A DNA stretch of 64,000 nucleotides, taken from Phoronis australis. Taxonomy: Eukaryota > Phoronida > Phoronidae. The notes under the pieces are model-generated. The model was not told where the DNA came from, searched no databases, and saw only the letters and a program-made list of their open reading frames with translations. Location of the stretch: NCBI GenBank assembly GCA_002633005.1, contig NMRA01000105.1:184001-248000 (forward strand), given 5' to 3'. The position numbers and the translations under genes were made by a program. This document shows positions 50,706 to 61,820 of this stretch, piece by piece; within the stretch, counting starts at the first letter, position 1, and each line of letters begins with the position of its first letter.

Positions 50706-53700
50706 TCACATTGAATACCTTTCCCCTCTCACAAGTCTGGATTTAAAAGCCCAAACATCCTAGAAACAGAAACAAAATAAGGTGACACAAGGAAGACTCT
50801 ACAGCTCTTCGGTGAAAAATTTCCACTGCCTGAAATATTGTGATGAAATTTGTTGTCCTTTTAATTAACATTCATTTGAAGAAATTAAACAAGTCTACCT
50901 AAAATAGAGATAGCAACATCTAGCCATCGTCATAGTAATAGCAACATCTAGCCATCGCCATAGTGATATCATAACTTTAGAATAAGAATGCGCATACCGA
51001 CAAAGTCACATCAGTAACTCCGTGCTTTCTTTTGGCCACGGCCAGTACTTCATCCTCAATATTGGCCTGTGTAGTGCCCTTCACGTCAATGTACTCACAT
51101 CTTGAGTTGGCGTAGTGGCATGAAATAGCCTATACAAAGAAAGGATGTTCTTATGAGAGGGAAAGGAGTTAGAATATTTATAGAATGAGTGCAACGTTTC
51201 TACAAATCTTCACATCAGAGCCTTTATAGCTCAGTGGCAAGTGTGGTGAAGTTGAAATTGAATGGTTTGTTTATTACCATAATCCCTGCAGCTGTGAAGT
51301 TGAGCATTTGATCAAGGTACTTAAAGTTACGTAGTACCAGAGAAAAGTGTCAGCATTTGGCTAATTAAGGAACACCATACTTCAGATATGGCTGATTGGA
51401 TTCGTATGAAACTTTCAGATGCTACGCTTTATGTACTGGTCTCCAAAAGCTGTTTGGTATTTGTTTTTATCATCCTCCACTCTTGCATAGGACTGATAAA
51501 AAACAAAATGTGCACATACTGAAAATAAAATGATAATTATGAAAACTGCAACAGTGTTTTTGAGATTTCGTCAAACATCATTTGCATCAAACAAAATTTG
51601 GTCGTGTTATCTATGATGCTGTTTTGGAATGAATGTACCTTTCCTTATTGCGAAATTACAAAAAAAATACAATGTCACGTCACGTGATTCAAAACCAAAA
51701 ATCAAATTCTGAATTCTTTCTATTTTCAGAAGGTATATAGTTAAAATTCTAAATTTTGTAGATATCAGGATAAATACAGACTAGTTGATAAGGTCCTACA
51801 TATGAAACATTAAAAGGATACTAAATCCTGTATTGATGATTTCCACCAATCCTCGTTCTGTCACCTGCTAATGCATCATTGGCATCAGTCTTCCAAGCAA
51901 AAGATGGGAATCAACTAAAAACTCATGCTCCCTATGTCACAGATTGGACATCATGGTTCTTGGTGGGTAGTCTTTTCTCGCAGCTGCTGTGTAATTCGTT
52001 AAAAGTGTAGGTCACGCTAGCCCAGTTAGCAGACATTGAAAGGAGTTTTCAGTTTTCTTCCGAACTTTTCATGGTTGTCAAGGGTTACAGAACACGATTT
52101 TATTTCAGAGAACTGGATGGGAGAGTCGTTTTAAGTACCAGGTTTGGTATCCTTTTAACTGGCATTGCTTCAGTCGACTCAGCTGAAAATAAGCAGCACC
52201 CTTAGATGGTAATAACCTGCCATGGACCAGCAGGCAGGCCAATTATCTACCACATTACATTGTTCGGACAGAATAGATTGCCTTAACTTTGGTTGTAGTT
52301 GGACAACTTTTGTGAATCAAAAACTAAACATGATCAGCAAGAAGAATTCAGAATTGTTATTGGTATATTCAAGCAGTTTATAACTTATCTTTTGTTATTA
52401 ACAGCACAGCCCAGTCAGACTAGATGGGATCTTATCAGGGAGATAAGAGCAATTGTCGAACAAAAGAGAGCTGACCCTCCAACCATAAACATGACAATGG
52501 AGTTAACCAATCGTGTAAGATACCACCTTTGCTATCCCATCAAACAAGTTGGGGTCAACAGGCGAACGCTCTAATGGAAAACTCATGGTCATGTGACCCT
52601 CTGCCTTACAGGGGACAACCATTAATAGCGCATGAAATTATCCATTCATTCACATCACAGCAGCAACCAGTCCTCTGACACCATTGTCAAAATGAATTTT
52701 TTCACAGGCAAACAGGTGGCACTGCTAACCCCTTTTAGTGAAATGAGCTTTGAAACGCTGAGTGATACATGTAAATCTGCAGTAATTTGTTCTGGTTAAG
52801 TCATCTGGGATAAATCGCATTCTAGTCACAAAGGATGTTTACTGATGTTGTCAGGTCTTGACTGAGCCTGATAATTCAAATTCATAACTGATCATCATGG
52901 TGGTGGTGGGGAAATGAATCATTGGTGATTCCTAAGTCCCCCACCGAATCACTGGAAATCTTATCTGAATCCTATGCTGGGGTCACATCAAATCAGTCCT
53001 CACCTTTACACCTGGTTTAAATGTTTAAATCTAAGTGCTGGTTGCATAGTGTACTATAGCACAGTTATAAATCTCCTCGAGAGTGGTTTAGCGAGTAATA
53101 ACACTGATTACAATTTAGTGCGAACGGCACCACACTTGAGAGAGTTCTACCATTGTGGGCTCAGAAGACACTCAACGGCACTGATGAGCGACATCTAGGG
53201 TTCTCAAATTGAGTGGTAGTTACTAAATACCAATTAACACTCAAAAAATTATAACTATCGACGTGAACAACGCAATGAAATAAATGAAAGTATGTGACAA
53301 CAGATAGCAGTTGTAGATCACTCGCCTTGCGGAATCCGCTCGTCGTGTTGGCTCCAGAGCCATGCAACAGTAGGGGGTGGAAGAACACTGTGTCGCCCAT
53401 TTTCATTTCCAAGTGAACCCGTGGCTTGCTGGGGTCGTAGTCAAGGATACCGTGGTACATCTTGTTCACTCCGCCCTAAACACGCATGAATATGAATGAT
53501 TACGTTCACACTCTCTTAATCTTGGCACTTGAAAGGATACCAAGCCCAGTTTTGGCCTCCTAACAGACATTAAAAACGACTTTCCCATCCAATTCCCTGA
53601 AAGAAAATAATGGTTTATAACCCTCGACAACCCTCAAAACTTTGGAGGAAAATTTGAAAACTCTGCTAAATAAGCAAGTGTGACCTACAGATTACAAGGC

Positions 53701-56700
53701 AACCGAGGGGAAAGACCACCCACCAAGAACCATTATTAAGATAATACCCAATCTGTTGGGGAGTGTAAGCTTTTAGTTGATTCCTGCTTTTACCTTTCAA
53801 GACTGGTGCCAATGATGCATTAGCAGGTTACAGAAAGAGGATTGCCTGAAATCGTCAAAATAGGGTTTAGTATCCTTTTAAAATTATTTTTCCCCAGAAA
53901 TGCAATAGTTTGCCTGCAAGACCATGGAGTTGTATAGATAATTTTGTGGTATAAATTTGACCACTGCTTACAAAATGCAGATTTATCCATTAAGACATTT
54001 CAAATCCTTGAACGATAGCAAAATAATTTACTTATTACCATTACACAATAATGAGTCAACAGTAGTAAAAACACTTATTAACATTTACTGACCAATGTCA
54101 ATTTCAAGATAAAATATATAAGTACATGTTAAAAAAATACGTGTAAAAAGATTTTAGATTTGCACAGAATTTCTAGCCTCACAAAACTTCAAGTCTTGAG
54201 GACAACTTTTTGAGGTTAAATTACCCACAAGTCAACACTCACTTCCCATTTGGGGTAGTCGTGCTGCATGAGTTCGCCTGTGTGTGAGCCGGGGATGACG
54301 ACTAAGCATCCGTTGCCACGGTGAATGTGTTCCATGGCAGTCCAGGAACACACAATGTCTTTGGCTGGTCTGAACGGGAAGTAGTGAAGGTCTTGATGCA
54401 TAGGATGACGTGATGATTTGGTGCCTGGAGACAAAGACAAACAGTAGTGAGTATTGTATGAAAAGTAGTGCCTATAGCATATGGTAACTGGAGGGGAAGA
54501 CAGATAGTAGCGTATACGGTATGGATGTAAGGCAAAGTAAGCACACTTTTTCATCCTTCACAAAGCAATTGACCAATCAAGAAAGGGAAATCTCGTATAC
54601 AAATTACATTGTACACTGGAATTCAGGATAAGTCTTATTGGTCAGATCTTATATTCTTCACTATTTACGTCACTGTACGGTATTTTCTGCATCGATCTTT
54701 GCCAATATGGTGCTTAAAAACTCTGACAATTTAAAAGATAATTAGCTTTCATCAGATATTTTGAAAAGGGATAAATGATCAAAATCCGTAACACTTGAAA
54801 ACCTGTACGTAGTGATTTTTAGGCCCTAAAATATATAGAATAAGGATAAATCCACATCAGTTGGCAGCACTGCCATTGTGTGAAAAGTTACACAGTCAGC
54901 TCAAAACAATGAATGCATGAAACGTAAAATATTAAGAAAATAAAAAAGTTAAAATATAATTTTGAATTAAACATCAACATTGCCTGAGTACATACAGATG
55001 AGGAAGTAAAGAGGCTAGAGAACAGAGAGATGAAAGAAGAGATTTTTTGAATGTTCTAAAACAGTCAATCTGCTTAACGTTCTCAGGCAAAAGGTTTCAT
55101 TTTCTGACAGAATCAACCACAAAAGGTTTGCTAAACAATGTAGTTCTACGCCATATTGAGATTGACGTATTCATATAAAATGTAGTTCTATATTGAGCCA
55201 TCACAAAATTATTTGATTCAGCATGTCTACAACTATTATTTAAATCTCTTGGTCTATTTACACCGACCTCTAGTCTATATACACTGTCACGTCATGGTGT
55301 GAGTGTACCACGTATCCGTGCTCGTTTTTCTAAGAACGCGGGAACACCTGATGATGGCCGGAGAAGAGACCGACCGAAACGTCGCGACAGTGTATATAGA
55401 CTAGAGGTCGGTGTAAATAGACCAAGAGATTTTAATAATAGTTGTAATACGCCACCACCTCAGAGCGGTTTTAGGAAGTCACAGCATGTCTAATTCTAAC
55501 ACTGTGAAGTCCCCTTTTGTAGCACTTGAAGACTGCGCCATGTTGGCGTTCTAAAATATTATAACGAATACTGTAATGAGACTATGTATATTACTGTTTT
55601 CAATTTAAATGATGGAAATATTAAATGAAGATCCTTTTTGGAACCAAAGAACCATACCTTGATGTAGTACGTGTACTGTCATTTCGTCCATATCTTAGGT
55701 AATACGGTAATAGTGCCCTCTTTTTGAGAACCAGTTTTCTCCACTGAATAACGGGCATCAAACTGGTTCTCAAATTGATTTATGTTATATCCAAGTATCC
55801 AACTCAAATTCAGTTCCAAGTTAGCTAATGCACGACGACAAACTTGACGCACAAATAGTTTTGCACTTGTCCAGCATACCTGGATCTGGAGGTTTATTGA
55901 TTAGCATCGTATGACAGGCCATCACGTCAGACCCAATGAAGCACTCCACGTAATCCAGCACCTGTAAAATATTGACACTATCAGTCAGAAAGACCGTCAT
56001 GAAATTACTGCCACAGCATGACCACTAACAAGTATCGTTGATAGTCTTTCGGTCAAATTTCCACCAGTAACACATCGTTACTACAATCAAACCTGCATAA
56101 CTGCAGACAGCAATTTTGGTACGTGACTAAAGATTAAAAAAATAATGTTTAAGGTTGATCAATATAACTCAAGGCAACAAAGCAACAGTACCAAGGGGAC
56201 AGGCATGACAGGAGGCTCAATAATCTCCAGGTGGCGCTAAAAGAAAGATGCTCTCATCATGATATGAATCTATTGAAAGCTGTTCACCAACAAGGGGGCT
56301 TCCCTGGGATAAAAGTCCTTCACTCAACACTGTATGATTTTTTAAGATAGGATCTTTGTTTTACCAAGCTCATGATGTGACAACAGTTATCACCCAGTCA
56401 TCGACAGGGAACACAGCGTTACTGCCACAGTGCATACTCCATTTCATTTGCTGCTTGTGCCGAGGGCCATGAAACTTATAAGTGCGATGACATCACAGGC
56501 TACTATTTCATGGTTGTTACTGTTCATTGTTTTGTTTACGGAACACAATTTCAAAAATTTGAATAATGGGCAACGGTTATTTCTTTAATTATGAAACCAG
56601 TTATGATGGTCAGTTGCCTTCTTTGTGAAACACATTCTTACAGGCACACACATTTATGACCGAATTACTGATGAGTCACATACAGTACACAAGCATTATA

Positions 56701-59700
56701 AGGATACTAAATCCTGATTTGGTGATTTCAATCAATCCTCATCTTGTCACAACCTAATAAACAATTGGTGTCCCACTTGAATGATAAAAGCAGAATTCAA
56801 TTAAAAACTTTCGTAGTCACAGATAGGATACTATGGTCTTTGGTAGATGGTCTTTCCTTACAGTTGTTGTATAACTTGCCTAAAGCGTAGCTCACGCTTG
56901 CATGTTTAGCAAACTTTGTAAACAATTTCTAAGGTTTGCTCAATACACCTGAGGGTTGTTAATGATTAAAGAGCATTATTTCATTTCAGAGAACTAGATG
57001 AAAATGTCATCAATATCTGTTAATTAGTCAAAACCAGGTTTGGATCCTTCTAAGCAACACAGTTGCTGGTAAACAAACTGGTAGTCTAACCGAGACCCAC
57101 AGAGGTAATCTTACCCCATTCAACATAACAAACCAGGGTAGACAGATAGTAAACAATTCATGCCAAAACAAACTAGGACACTCCTGGTCAAGTTTAGTCT
57201 CATTACCTCGGGGAGGCTGCAGTACTCAAACAGTACATCATCATTCTGATAGTCCTGTATCTTGGTGATGGCTTGCTGACCAGGAATGTATTCAGATTGA
57301 CTGATGGCCACATCCCGCATGATAATGAGGCCGGGTGGTTTCTCCACACCACCGCGGCATATCACCTCAAAGCGGTCTCTGGACAAATAAACATATTATG
57401 CAGCTATCAATAAGCAACACCAGTGTTAAAGAAATTCAAAGCAAAAACACAGTTTTGCGACAACTAGAAAAAGGTTAATGAAGGATAATGCCAATGAGAG
57501 TAAGGACATAACTAATACAGCTGCCTAAACTTCAATGGTATACTGAGTGGGATTTTTGAAGCCAAACAATCAGCGACCTCAAACCAAGAAAAAACACGTA
57601 CGAGATGTTTAACCCATCAACAAATACCTGCGACTTCAAACCCGGGCATAATACAATAGTGAATATGGTAACTCACCATATTTTCAAAAATTATGGTAAA
57701 AATCTCAATTAAATTTTCAGTGTTCCAAGTTTAATAATATTCACCGTAATGTAACCCGTTATGTTGTGCCGGTCCAGGCTATTTTCTATGACTTTCTGAA
57801 TAGTCAGGTTTATATTTACAGGCTCTCTCGATACAAAACACAGTGCTCTACATTTGAGAAATAAGATAAATGCCAAGAGTTACCCGTATCCTAATCTTAC
57901 AAATTCAATTCCATTATGAATCTTGGTGTCACAAAATTTTAAGAGTGTCGGGAACTGGAGAATATTTTCATGTTCAAATCCCACCTTTTCCCAAAAAACG
58001 CTCAAAGAAAAAATCAAAGGAACTAAATGAAATGATGTACTTTCTACAACAAACTGACTAGCCACAATACACTGAACTACCAACATATGAAACCGAAATT
58101 CAAATTACTAAATTAACTGAAAACCGTTATCAGAATTTGATGAAGCAACATACCTGTATTTCTTGATATCTGAACGAGAAACTAAATTTCGAATAACCAG
58201 GAAGCCATTCTTTTCGTAGAACTCTCTCTGCTCAGAAGTTAATTTTGGGTTGTTGCGGGTGTATTTGAATTCAGCTGAATCTGAACGCTGGTAGACATTA
58301 GCCGATGTTTCACCATATGTCTGAATTATTGTCAAGGTCATTCAACTATCTTAAAACAACTAGCACAATCTTTTTATTAGTTTCTCCCTCGGTTGACTTA
58401 ATTTGTTATTTTGCAATGTATACTTCGTGAAAGATAGGCCCTACAAGGAAAGTGGAACATTTGCCACAAGGTTGCGTCACCAAGACTCAAGGCATTCTTA
58501 ATCTTAGTAATGTGGCATCACACAGTCCCCTCAATTTGTATGTTTGCATTAAAACATTGCAGCTTTGTGCCGATGTGGGTAAAGAACTGTCCAAATAAAA
58601 CGTGACAAAAATTATTAAAAACTATACTCTTCCATGAGTAAACTAAATTATTTACCAGTGTTAAAAAAATGATGTTCTACCATTATTCTGCTGCTAACAT
58701 TGCAGAGAAATCTTATGCATTGGCTTTAGGAGTCATGAAATATAGCGTCACCTATTTCCGTTTTCTTTTTTGCCTATTCTTCAATCAACTGTTCTTCTTT
58801 CGCGAGCTTGCACACATGTCTGCTACAAAATCTTGTAACTACAAGTAATATTCATGCTGACTTATCTTTAGAAAACACTACTAGGAAATCCTCAGAGAAC
58901 CCAAATATCAGCCACCATGTCTCCACAGCTTGTGTGATTTGATATATTTGCTCCTAGAACGCAGCTCTGTTCACAACAAAATGCAATCTGATGACAGCAC
59001 TGCAATTGTTTTGACGAATTACTGCAGATGACTTAAGCATGTGGAGTGCCACTGAAGTTTTTAGTATCTGTGCATTCTACATATGACACACGAACGTGTG
59101 CGGTCAGGGTTTGACTTGAGGTTAAAAACAAATGAAAAAATGAAACAGTGAAGCCTGTCAGTACATTGAGATGATTTCATCATGGCAAAAAATCTTGGTT
59201 TCAACTTTTATAACCACTTTATGCGATCCTCCCTTTTGGGATGACTTGGGGGTCTAAATTGCACCCTCTCTACCAGGTGAAATCAAAATGGGCAATGCTA
59301 CAAAAATTTGAGCCCATGCCAGACATTGAATGGATTATGGTGGAATGGAAATTGGTATTTCTGCTTGTCACCTTAATGTGAAACCTGTATCAACATGCAT
59401 GTAGATAGCTAATGACTGGAGGGGGTGCAAGCAAAATCTGGGAATTAACAGACACTCACCTTCCCCGTTCCAACCATTAAATGAAAAACAATCTAATGAA
59501 CGTCATTTTTGTGCGTAATTCTCCGCATTTTGTAACAAAGAAAAGTACGTTATCCTTTTGAAAGCAGTATGCTCATGGCACACATACACGCCATTTCCGA
59601 AATCTCTCGAGAGATGATGACAATTTCACAGCAGCTAAATTTGTTCTGAATTTGAATTTGCTGGAATCAAAATTCTAAAAACTTGTAATGAAGTGAAACC

Positions 59701-61128
59701 GGTTCCAATTGTTGTAATAGTCAACATCACTTGTCCTTTATCTTTCTGTGGTGTCTTGTGATTTGTCAGCTTTCTGGTTCCCCGGCTGTTTCTTTTATTT
59801 ATACTGCTGGCGGGAACCCTACTGGCAGTCTTTCAGCAAGCAATCAGACTGTTAGGGATGGGGACCTGGATTGGGTTTTACTGAAGCTTGAGTGAGTACT
59901 TCTGGAGGCCTAGCTAGTGAACCTGCAGTAATACAACATGATAATTTGCTGTGGCGTGTACGTAACTCTGTGAAAGAACAACAGTTGATTGAAGAATCGA
60001 TAAAAAAGAAACTGGCCAGCAGGTGATGCCATATTTCATGGTGTCAAAAGACAACGTAAGATTGCACAATTTTAGTAGCAGAATAATGCTAGAATGGCAA
60101 TTTCTCCAACACCAGTGAATAATTTAGTTTACTCAAGGAAGAATGTAGTTTTTAATGACACTAATTTTGTGTCAGATTTTATCTAGTCAGTTTTTTAACC
60201 CACATACAGCTTTGCCTTTGCACCTTCACCTTATCCTTGGCCTGGCTTAGCCTAGGCTTAGGACAGGTTGGCAAGGCTAGCTACAGTCAAGTGACCTAAT
60301 TATCGGACGTTTTGGCACATTTTACATTATATTTAATTGAAAATACTACGGATTGTTGTAAATTCTTTGCTGAAATAAAGAATTACCTTAATAGAATTGT
60401 TGTGTTACTATATCTTGTCACCGAAAGCCACATTTATGCTCCGACTGAACTTTAAAAAACACAACAAGCAAACCTTCGGAGAACCTAAATATCGGACACC
60501 ATGTTTCCCCATACGCCACACCGCGGAAAACTGACAAACCACGTAATGGCCGCGGGCACCTTGTAGCCAAATTTCAGCTCGAGTGTTTTGACATATATGC
60601 TGCTAGAACACAGGTCCATTCGCAACAAAATTATCCATGAAATGAAATCTGATGACGGCGCCAAGTCATTTCGATGAATTAGTGCAGACGACTAAAGCAC
60701 GTGCAAACTCACTGCAGTTTTTATTATCACTTTGGCTTCTTGATATGACACCCGCACGTGCGCGGTCGGGGTTTGACTTGAGTTTAAAAACANNNNNNNN
60801 NNNNNNNNNNNNNNNNNNNNNNNNNNNNNNNNNNNNNNNNNNNNNNNNNNNNNNNNNNNNNNNNNNNNNNNNNNNNNNNNNNNNNNNNNNNNNNNNNNNN
60901 NNNNNNNNNNNNNNNNNNNNNNNNNNNNNNNNNNNNNNNNNNNNNNNNNNNNNNNNNNNNNNNNNNNNNNNNNNNNNNNNNNNNNNNNNNNNNNNNNNNN
61001 NNNNNNNNNNNNNNNNNNNNNNNNNNNNNNNNNNNNNNNNNNNNNNNNNNNNNNNNNNNNNNNNNNNNNNNNNNNNNNNNNNNNNNNNNNNNNTGACCAC
61101 GAAGACGTGCAATTCTTTCTTCTGCCAT
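50706..61128 (-). CDS. PHYH: Phytanoyl-CoA 2-hydroxylase (peroxisomal), 8 exons
   Basis: Fe(II)/2-oxoglutarate dioxygenase that hydroxylates phytanoyl-CoA in peroxisomal alpha-oxidation. Exons: 61128-61094 (cut by the gap), 58320-58154, 57378-57207, 55961-55880, 54424-54243, 53475-53326, 51129-50998, 50759-50706 (stop TGA). Exons 2-8 join in phase to 312 codons. The frame follows vertebrate PHYH throughout, for example [61 protein letters not shown] and [14 protein letters not shown]. Iron ligands of the HxD...H triad are His150, Asp152 and His239 (counted from exon 2), and the 2-oxoglutarate arginine is Arg250. The 89- and 11-residue spacings equal those in the human enzyme. Exon 1 is placed by position: [11 protein letters not shown] begins a type-2 peroxisomal signal (R-L-x5-H/Q-L) cut by the gap. 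Intron 6 must use a GC donor. The ATG at 58341 is preceded directly by a stop and is not the likely start; the acceptor ending at 58321 fits better. Confidence 0.95.
51810..52158 (+). mobile_element. TTAA-flanked MITE, family B, copy 2 (PHYH intron 6)
   Basis: Starts TTAAAAGGATACTAAATCCTG and ends AGGTTTGGTATCCTTTTAA; 349 bp with inverted ends and TTAA on both sides. It shares the block CACCTGCTAATGCATCATTGG with copy 1. No coding capacity. Confidence 0.85.
53529..53881 (-). mobile_element. TTAA-flanked MITE, family B, copy 3 (PHYH intron 5)
   Basis: Opposite orientation to copies 1, 2 and 4: AAGGATACCAAGCCCAGTTT at the left, GGGTTTAGTATCCTTTTAA at the right; TTAA is intact on the right and TTGA on the left. 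Its edge lies only about 54 bp from the PHYH exon 6 acceptor at 53476, so the branch-point region of this intron is between the element and the exon or within the element. Confidence 0.8.
55230..55481 (+). mobile_element. 252-bp element with 59-bp inverted arms and hammerhead-like core
   Basis: CAGCATGTCTA at 55219-55229 and 55482-55492 looks like an 11-bp target-site duplication. Inside, 55230-55288 is the inverse of 55386-55444 with one mismatch in 59. Between and next to the right arm lie CTGATGA (55348-55354), a GGCCGG/CCGACC near-complementary pair (55356-55361, 55370-55375) and GAAA (55376-55379), then C and GTC (55381-55383). That is the order of conserved parts of a hammerhead ribozyme. 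Known: Penelope-like retroelements carry minimal hammerhead motifs in their terminal repeats. Inference: a short derivative of such an element. A single-molecule helix I is not evident. It lies in PHYH intron 4. Confidence 0.6.
55723..55774. repeat. Short hairpin repeat, copy 2
   Basis: TTTGAGAACCAGTT and AACTGGTTCTCAAA arms around CTCCACTGAATAACGGGCATC-type loop sequence. The same arms and the GCATCAAACTGGTTC block are at 6400-6452. It lies in PHYH intron 4. Confidence 0.7.
56698..57053 (+). mobile_element. TTAA-type MITE, family B, copy 4 (PHYH intron 3)
   Basis: AAGGATACTAAATCCTGATT at the left and CCAGGTTTGGATCCTTCTAA at the right. Internal blocks match copy 2 (CAGATAGGATACTATGGTCTT versus CAGATTGGACATCATGGTTCT). 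The ends are more decayed: the flanking sites read TTAT and CTAA. Confidence 0.75.
57800..57965. repeat. Dispersed repeat family R, copy 3
   Basis: CAGTGCTCTACATTTGAGAAATAAGATAA and GGTGTCACAAAATTTTAAGAGT follow the order seen in the copies at 30520-30666 and 34970-35215. Lies in PHYH intron 2. The plus frame 57870-58061 overlaps it and is not a gene. Confidence 0.45.
58868..59128 (+). repeat. Dispersed repeat family G, copy 1
   Basis: Matches 60455-60792 in order and orientation: CGGAGAACC-type start, ACCATGT, TATATTTGCTCCTAGAAC, AACAAAATGCAATCTGATGA, GACGAATTACTGCAGATGAC, GTGTGCGGTCAGGGTTTGAC. This lies in PHYH intron 1. Confidence 0.7.
59129..60454. other. PHYH intron 1, unremarkable part
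   Basis: Nothing recognised beyond intronic sequence between the two copies of repeat family G. Confidence 0.4.
60455..60792 (+). repeat. Dispersed repeat family G, copy 2, ending at the gap
   Basis: Longer version of 58868-59128, about 80% alike by eye. The match continues to the last base before the N gap (GTGCGCGGTCGGGGTTTGAC and then AGTTTAAAAACA), so the gap begins inside or at the edge of this repeat. Confidence 0.7.
60793..61093. other. Assembly gap, 301 N
   Basis: Run of N that removes the end of PHYH exon 1, its donor site and the start of intron 1. Confidence 0.95.
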
Positions 61129-61260
61129 CGAAATGACAAACGTCAACAAACGTTTGCAACGATTGCAAAGTCCAGATCGCGAAGTCCAATCACAACATCC
61201 GGGATTTAAATTTTTCACTTTCGTAGTTTTCAAAGTTGAAGAGCTCTTGTCATAGGCATA
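61129..61260. promoter_or_regulatory. Putative shared promoter region of PHYH and PTPDC1
   Basis: Directly upstream of the PHYH start codon on the minus strand, with PTPDC1 running the other way about 1.2 kb off. It has GTCCAATCAC (a CCAAT box) at 61179-61188, ATCCGGG (a CCCGGAT ETS-type site on the minus strand) at 61198-61204, and TCGCGA at 61174. CCAAT and ETS sites are common in TATA-less divergent animal promoters. Start sites are not determined. Confidence 0.4.
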
Positions 61261-61754
61261 AAAATACTGGACTACAAAATGTATATTCCTTTTTTTAAAA
61301 TTCTATTTGTGTTTTAATTTATTATATTTGAGATTTATGATGTATTTGAATATACTTAAAAAATTCAATAGTAATTATAAATGGAGCTAATTTTGTTTGC
61401 TCCCTGTGGCAGTGCCAATGGCGTAAATAGCAACTGGAGCTTCATTAGCTACTGTTGAATACTGGAAGCTTAGCTTTTGAGTTTGAAAGGAAACGTCAAA
61501 ATGATCAGGTAGCATGTTTCAAAACATATAGCCATATCTATGGTTCACTTTAATTGAATTGCATGTATCATTTCATTTACTATGAACGAGAACGTTACTT
61601 GTCTTTCAAGAGGCAGAGACGAGTGCTGTCAGTTGTCAGTTGATCTGTCTCACACACAGTCTCATCACTGCCTGATATTGCAGAGCTGAGATGGTGATGG
61701 ATGATGAGTGACGAATTGAATGTTACAGCACGGATCACTGACACTTAGTGACTG

Positions 61755-61820
61755 TGTGTGAGAGTGTGTGTGTGTGCGTGTGTCTGTGTGTGTGTCTGTG
61801 TGTGCGTGTGTGTGTGTGAC
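61755..61820. repeat. (TG)n-type microsatellite
   Basis: Imperfect TG/CG/TC dinucleotide run. It produces low-complexity open frames on both strands (plus 61768-62178, minus 61665-61880), which should not be taken as genes. Confidence 0.9.

Noticed and set aside
51222-51300. tRNA-like TAGCTCAGTGGCAAG
   Set aside because: Has an A-box-like block but no B-box and no cloverleaf; at most an old SINE head.
52299-52574. 91-codon plus-strand frame in PHYH intron 6
   Set aside because: Antisense within an intron next to a MITE; no recognised retroelement or domestic domain, so not annotated as a gene.
53320-53326. GT donor four bases after the GC donor of PHYH exon 6
   Set aside because: Splicing there to 51129 shifts the frame and destroys the conserved AISCH segment.
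58154-58341. ATG at 58341 as the PHYH start
   Set aside because: A stop codon precedes it directly, and the residues before the acceptor at 58321 do not match the family. The segment from 58320 on does, so this is an internal exon.
60652-61233. Long open frames across the second N gap
   Set aside because: Mostly N. Only the minus-strand start at 61128 is kept, because it fits PHYH exon 1 by position and sequence.
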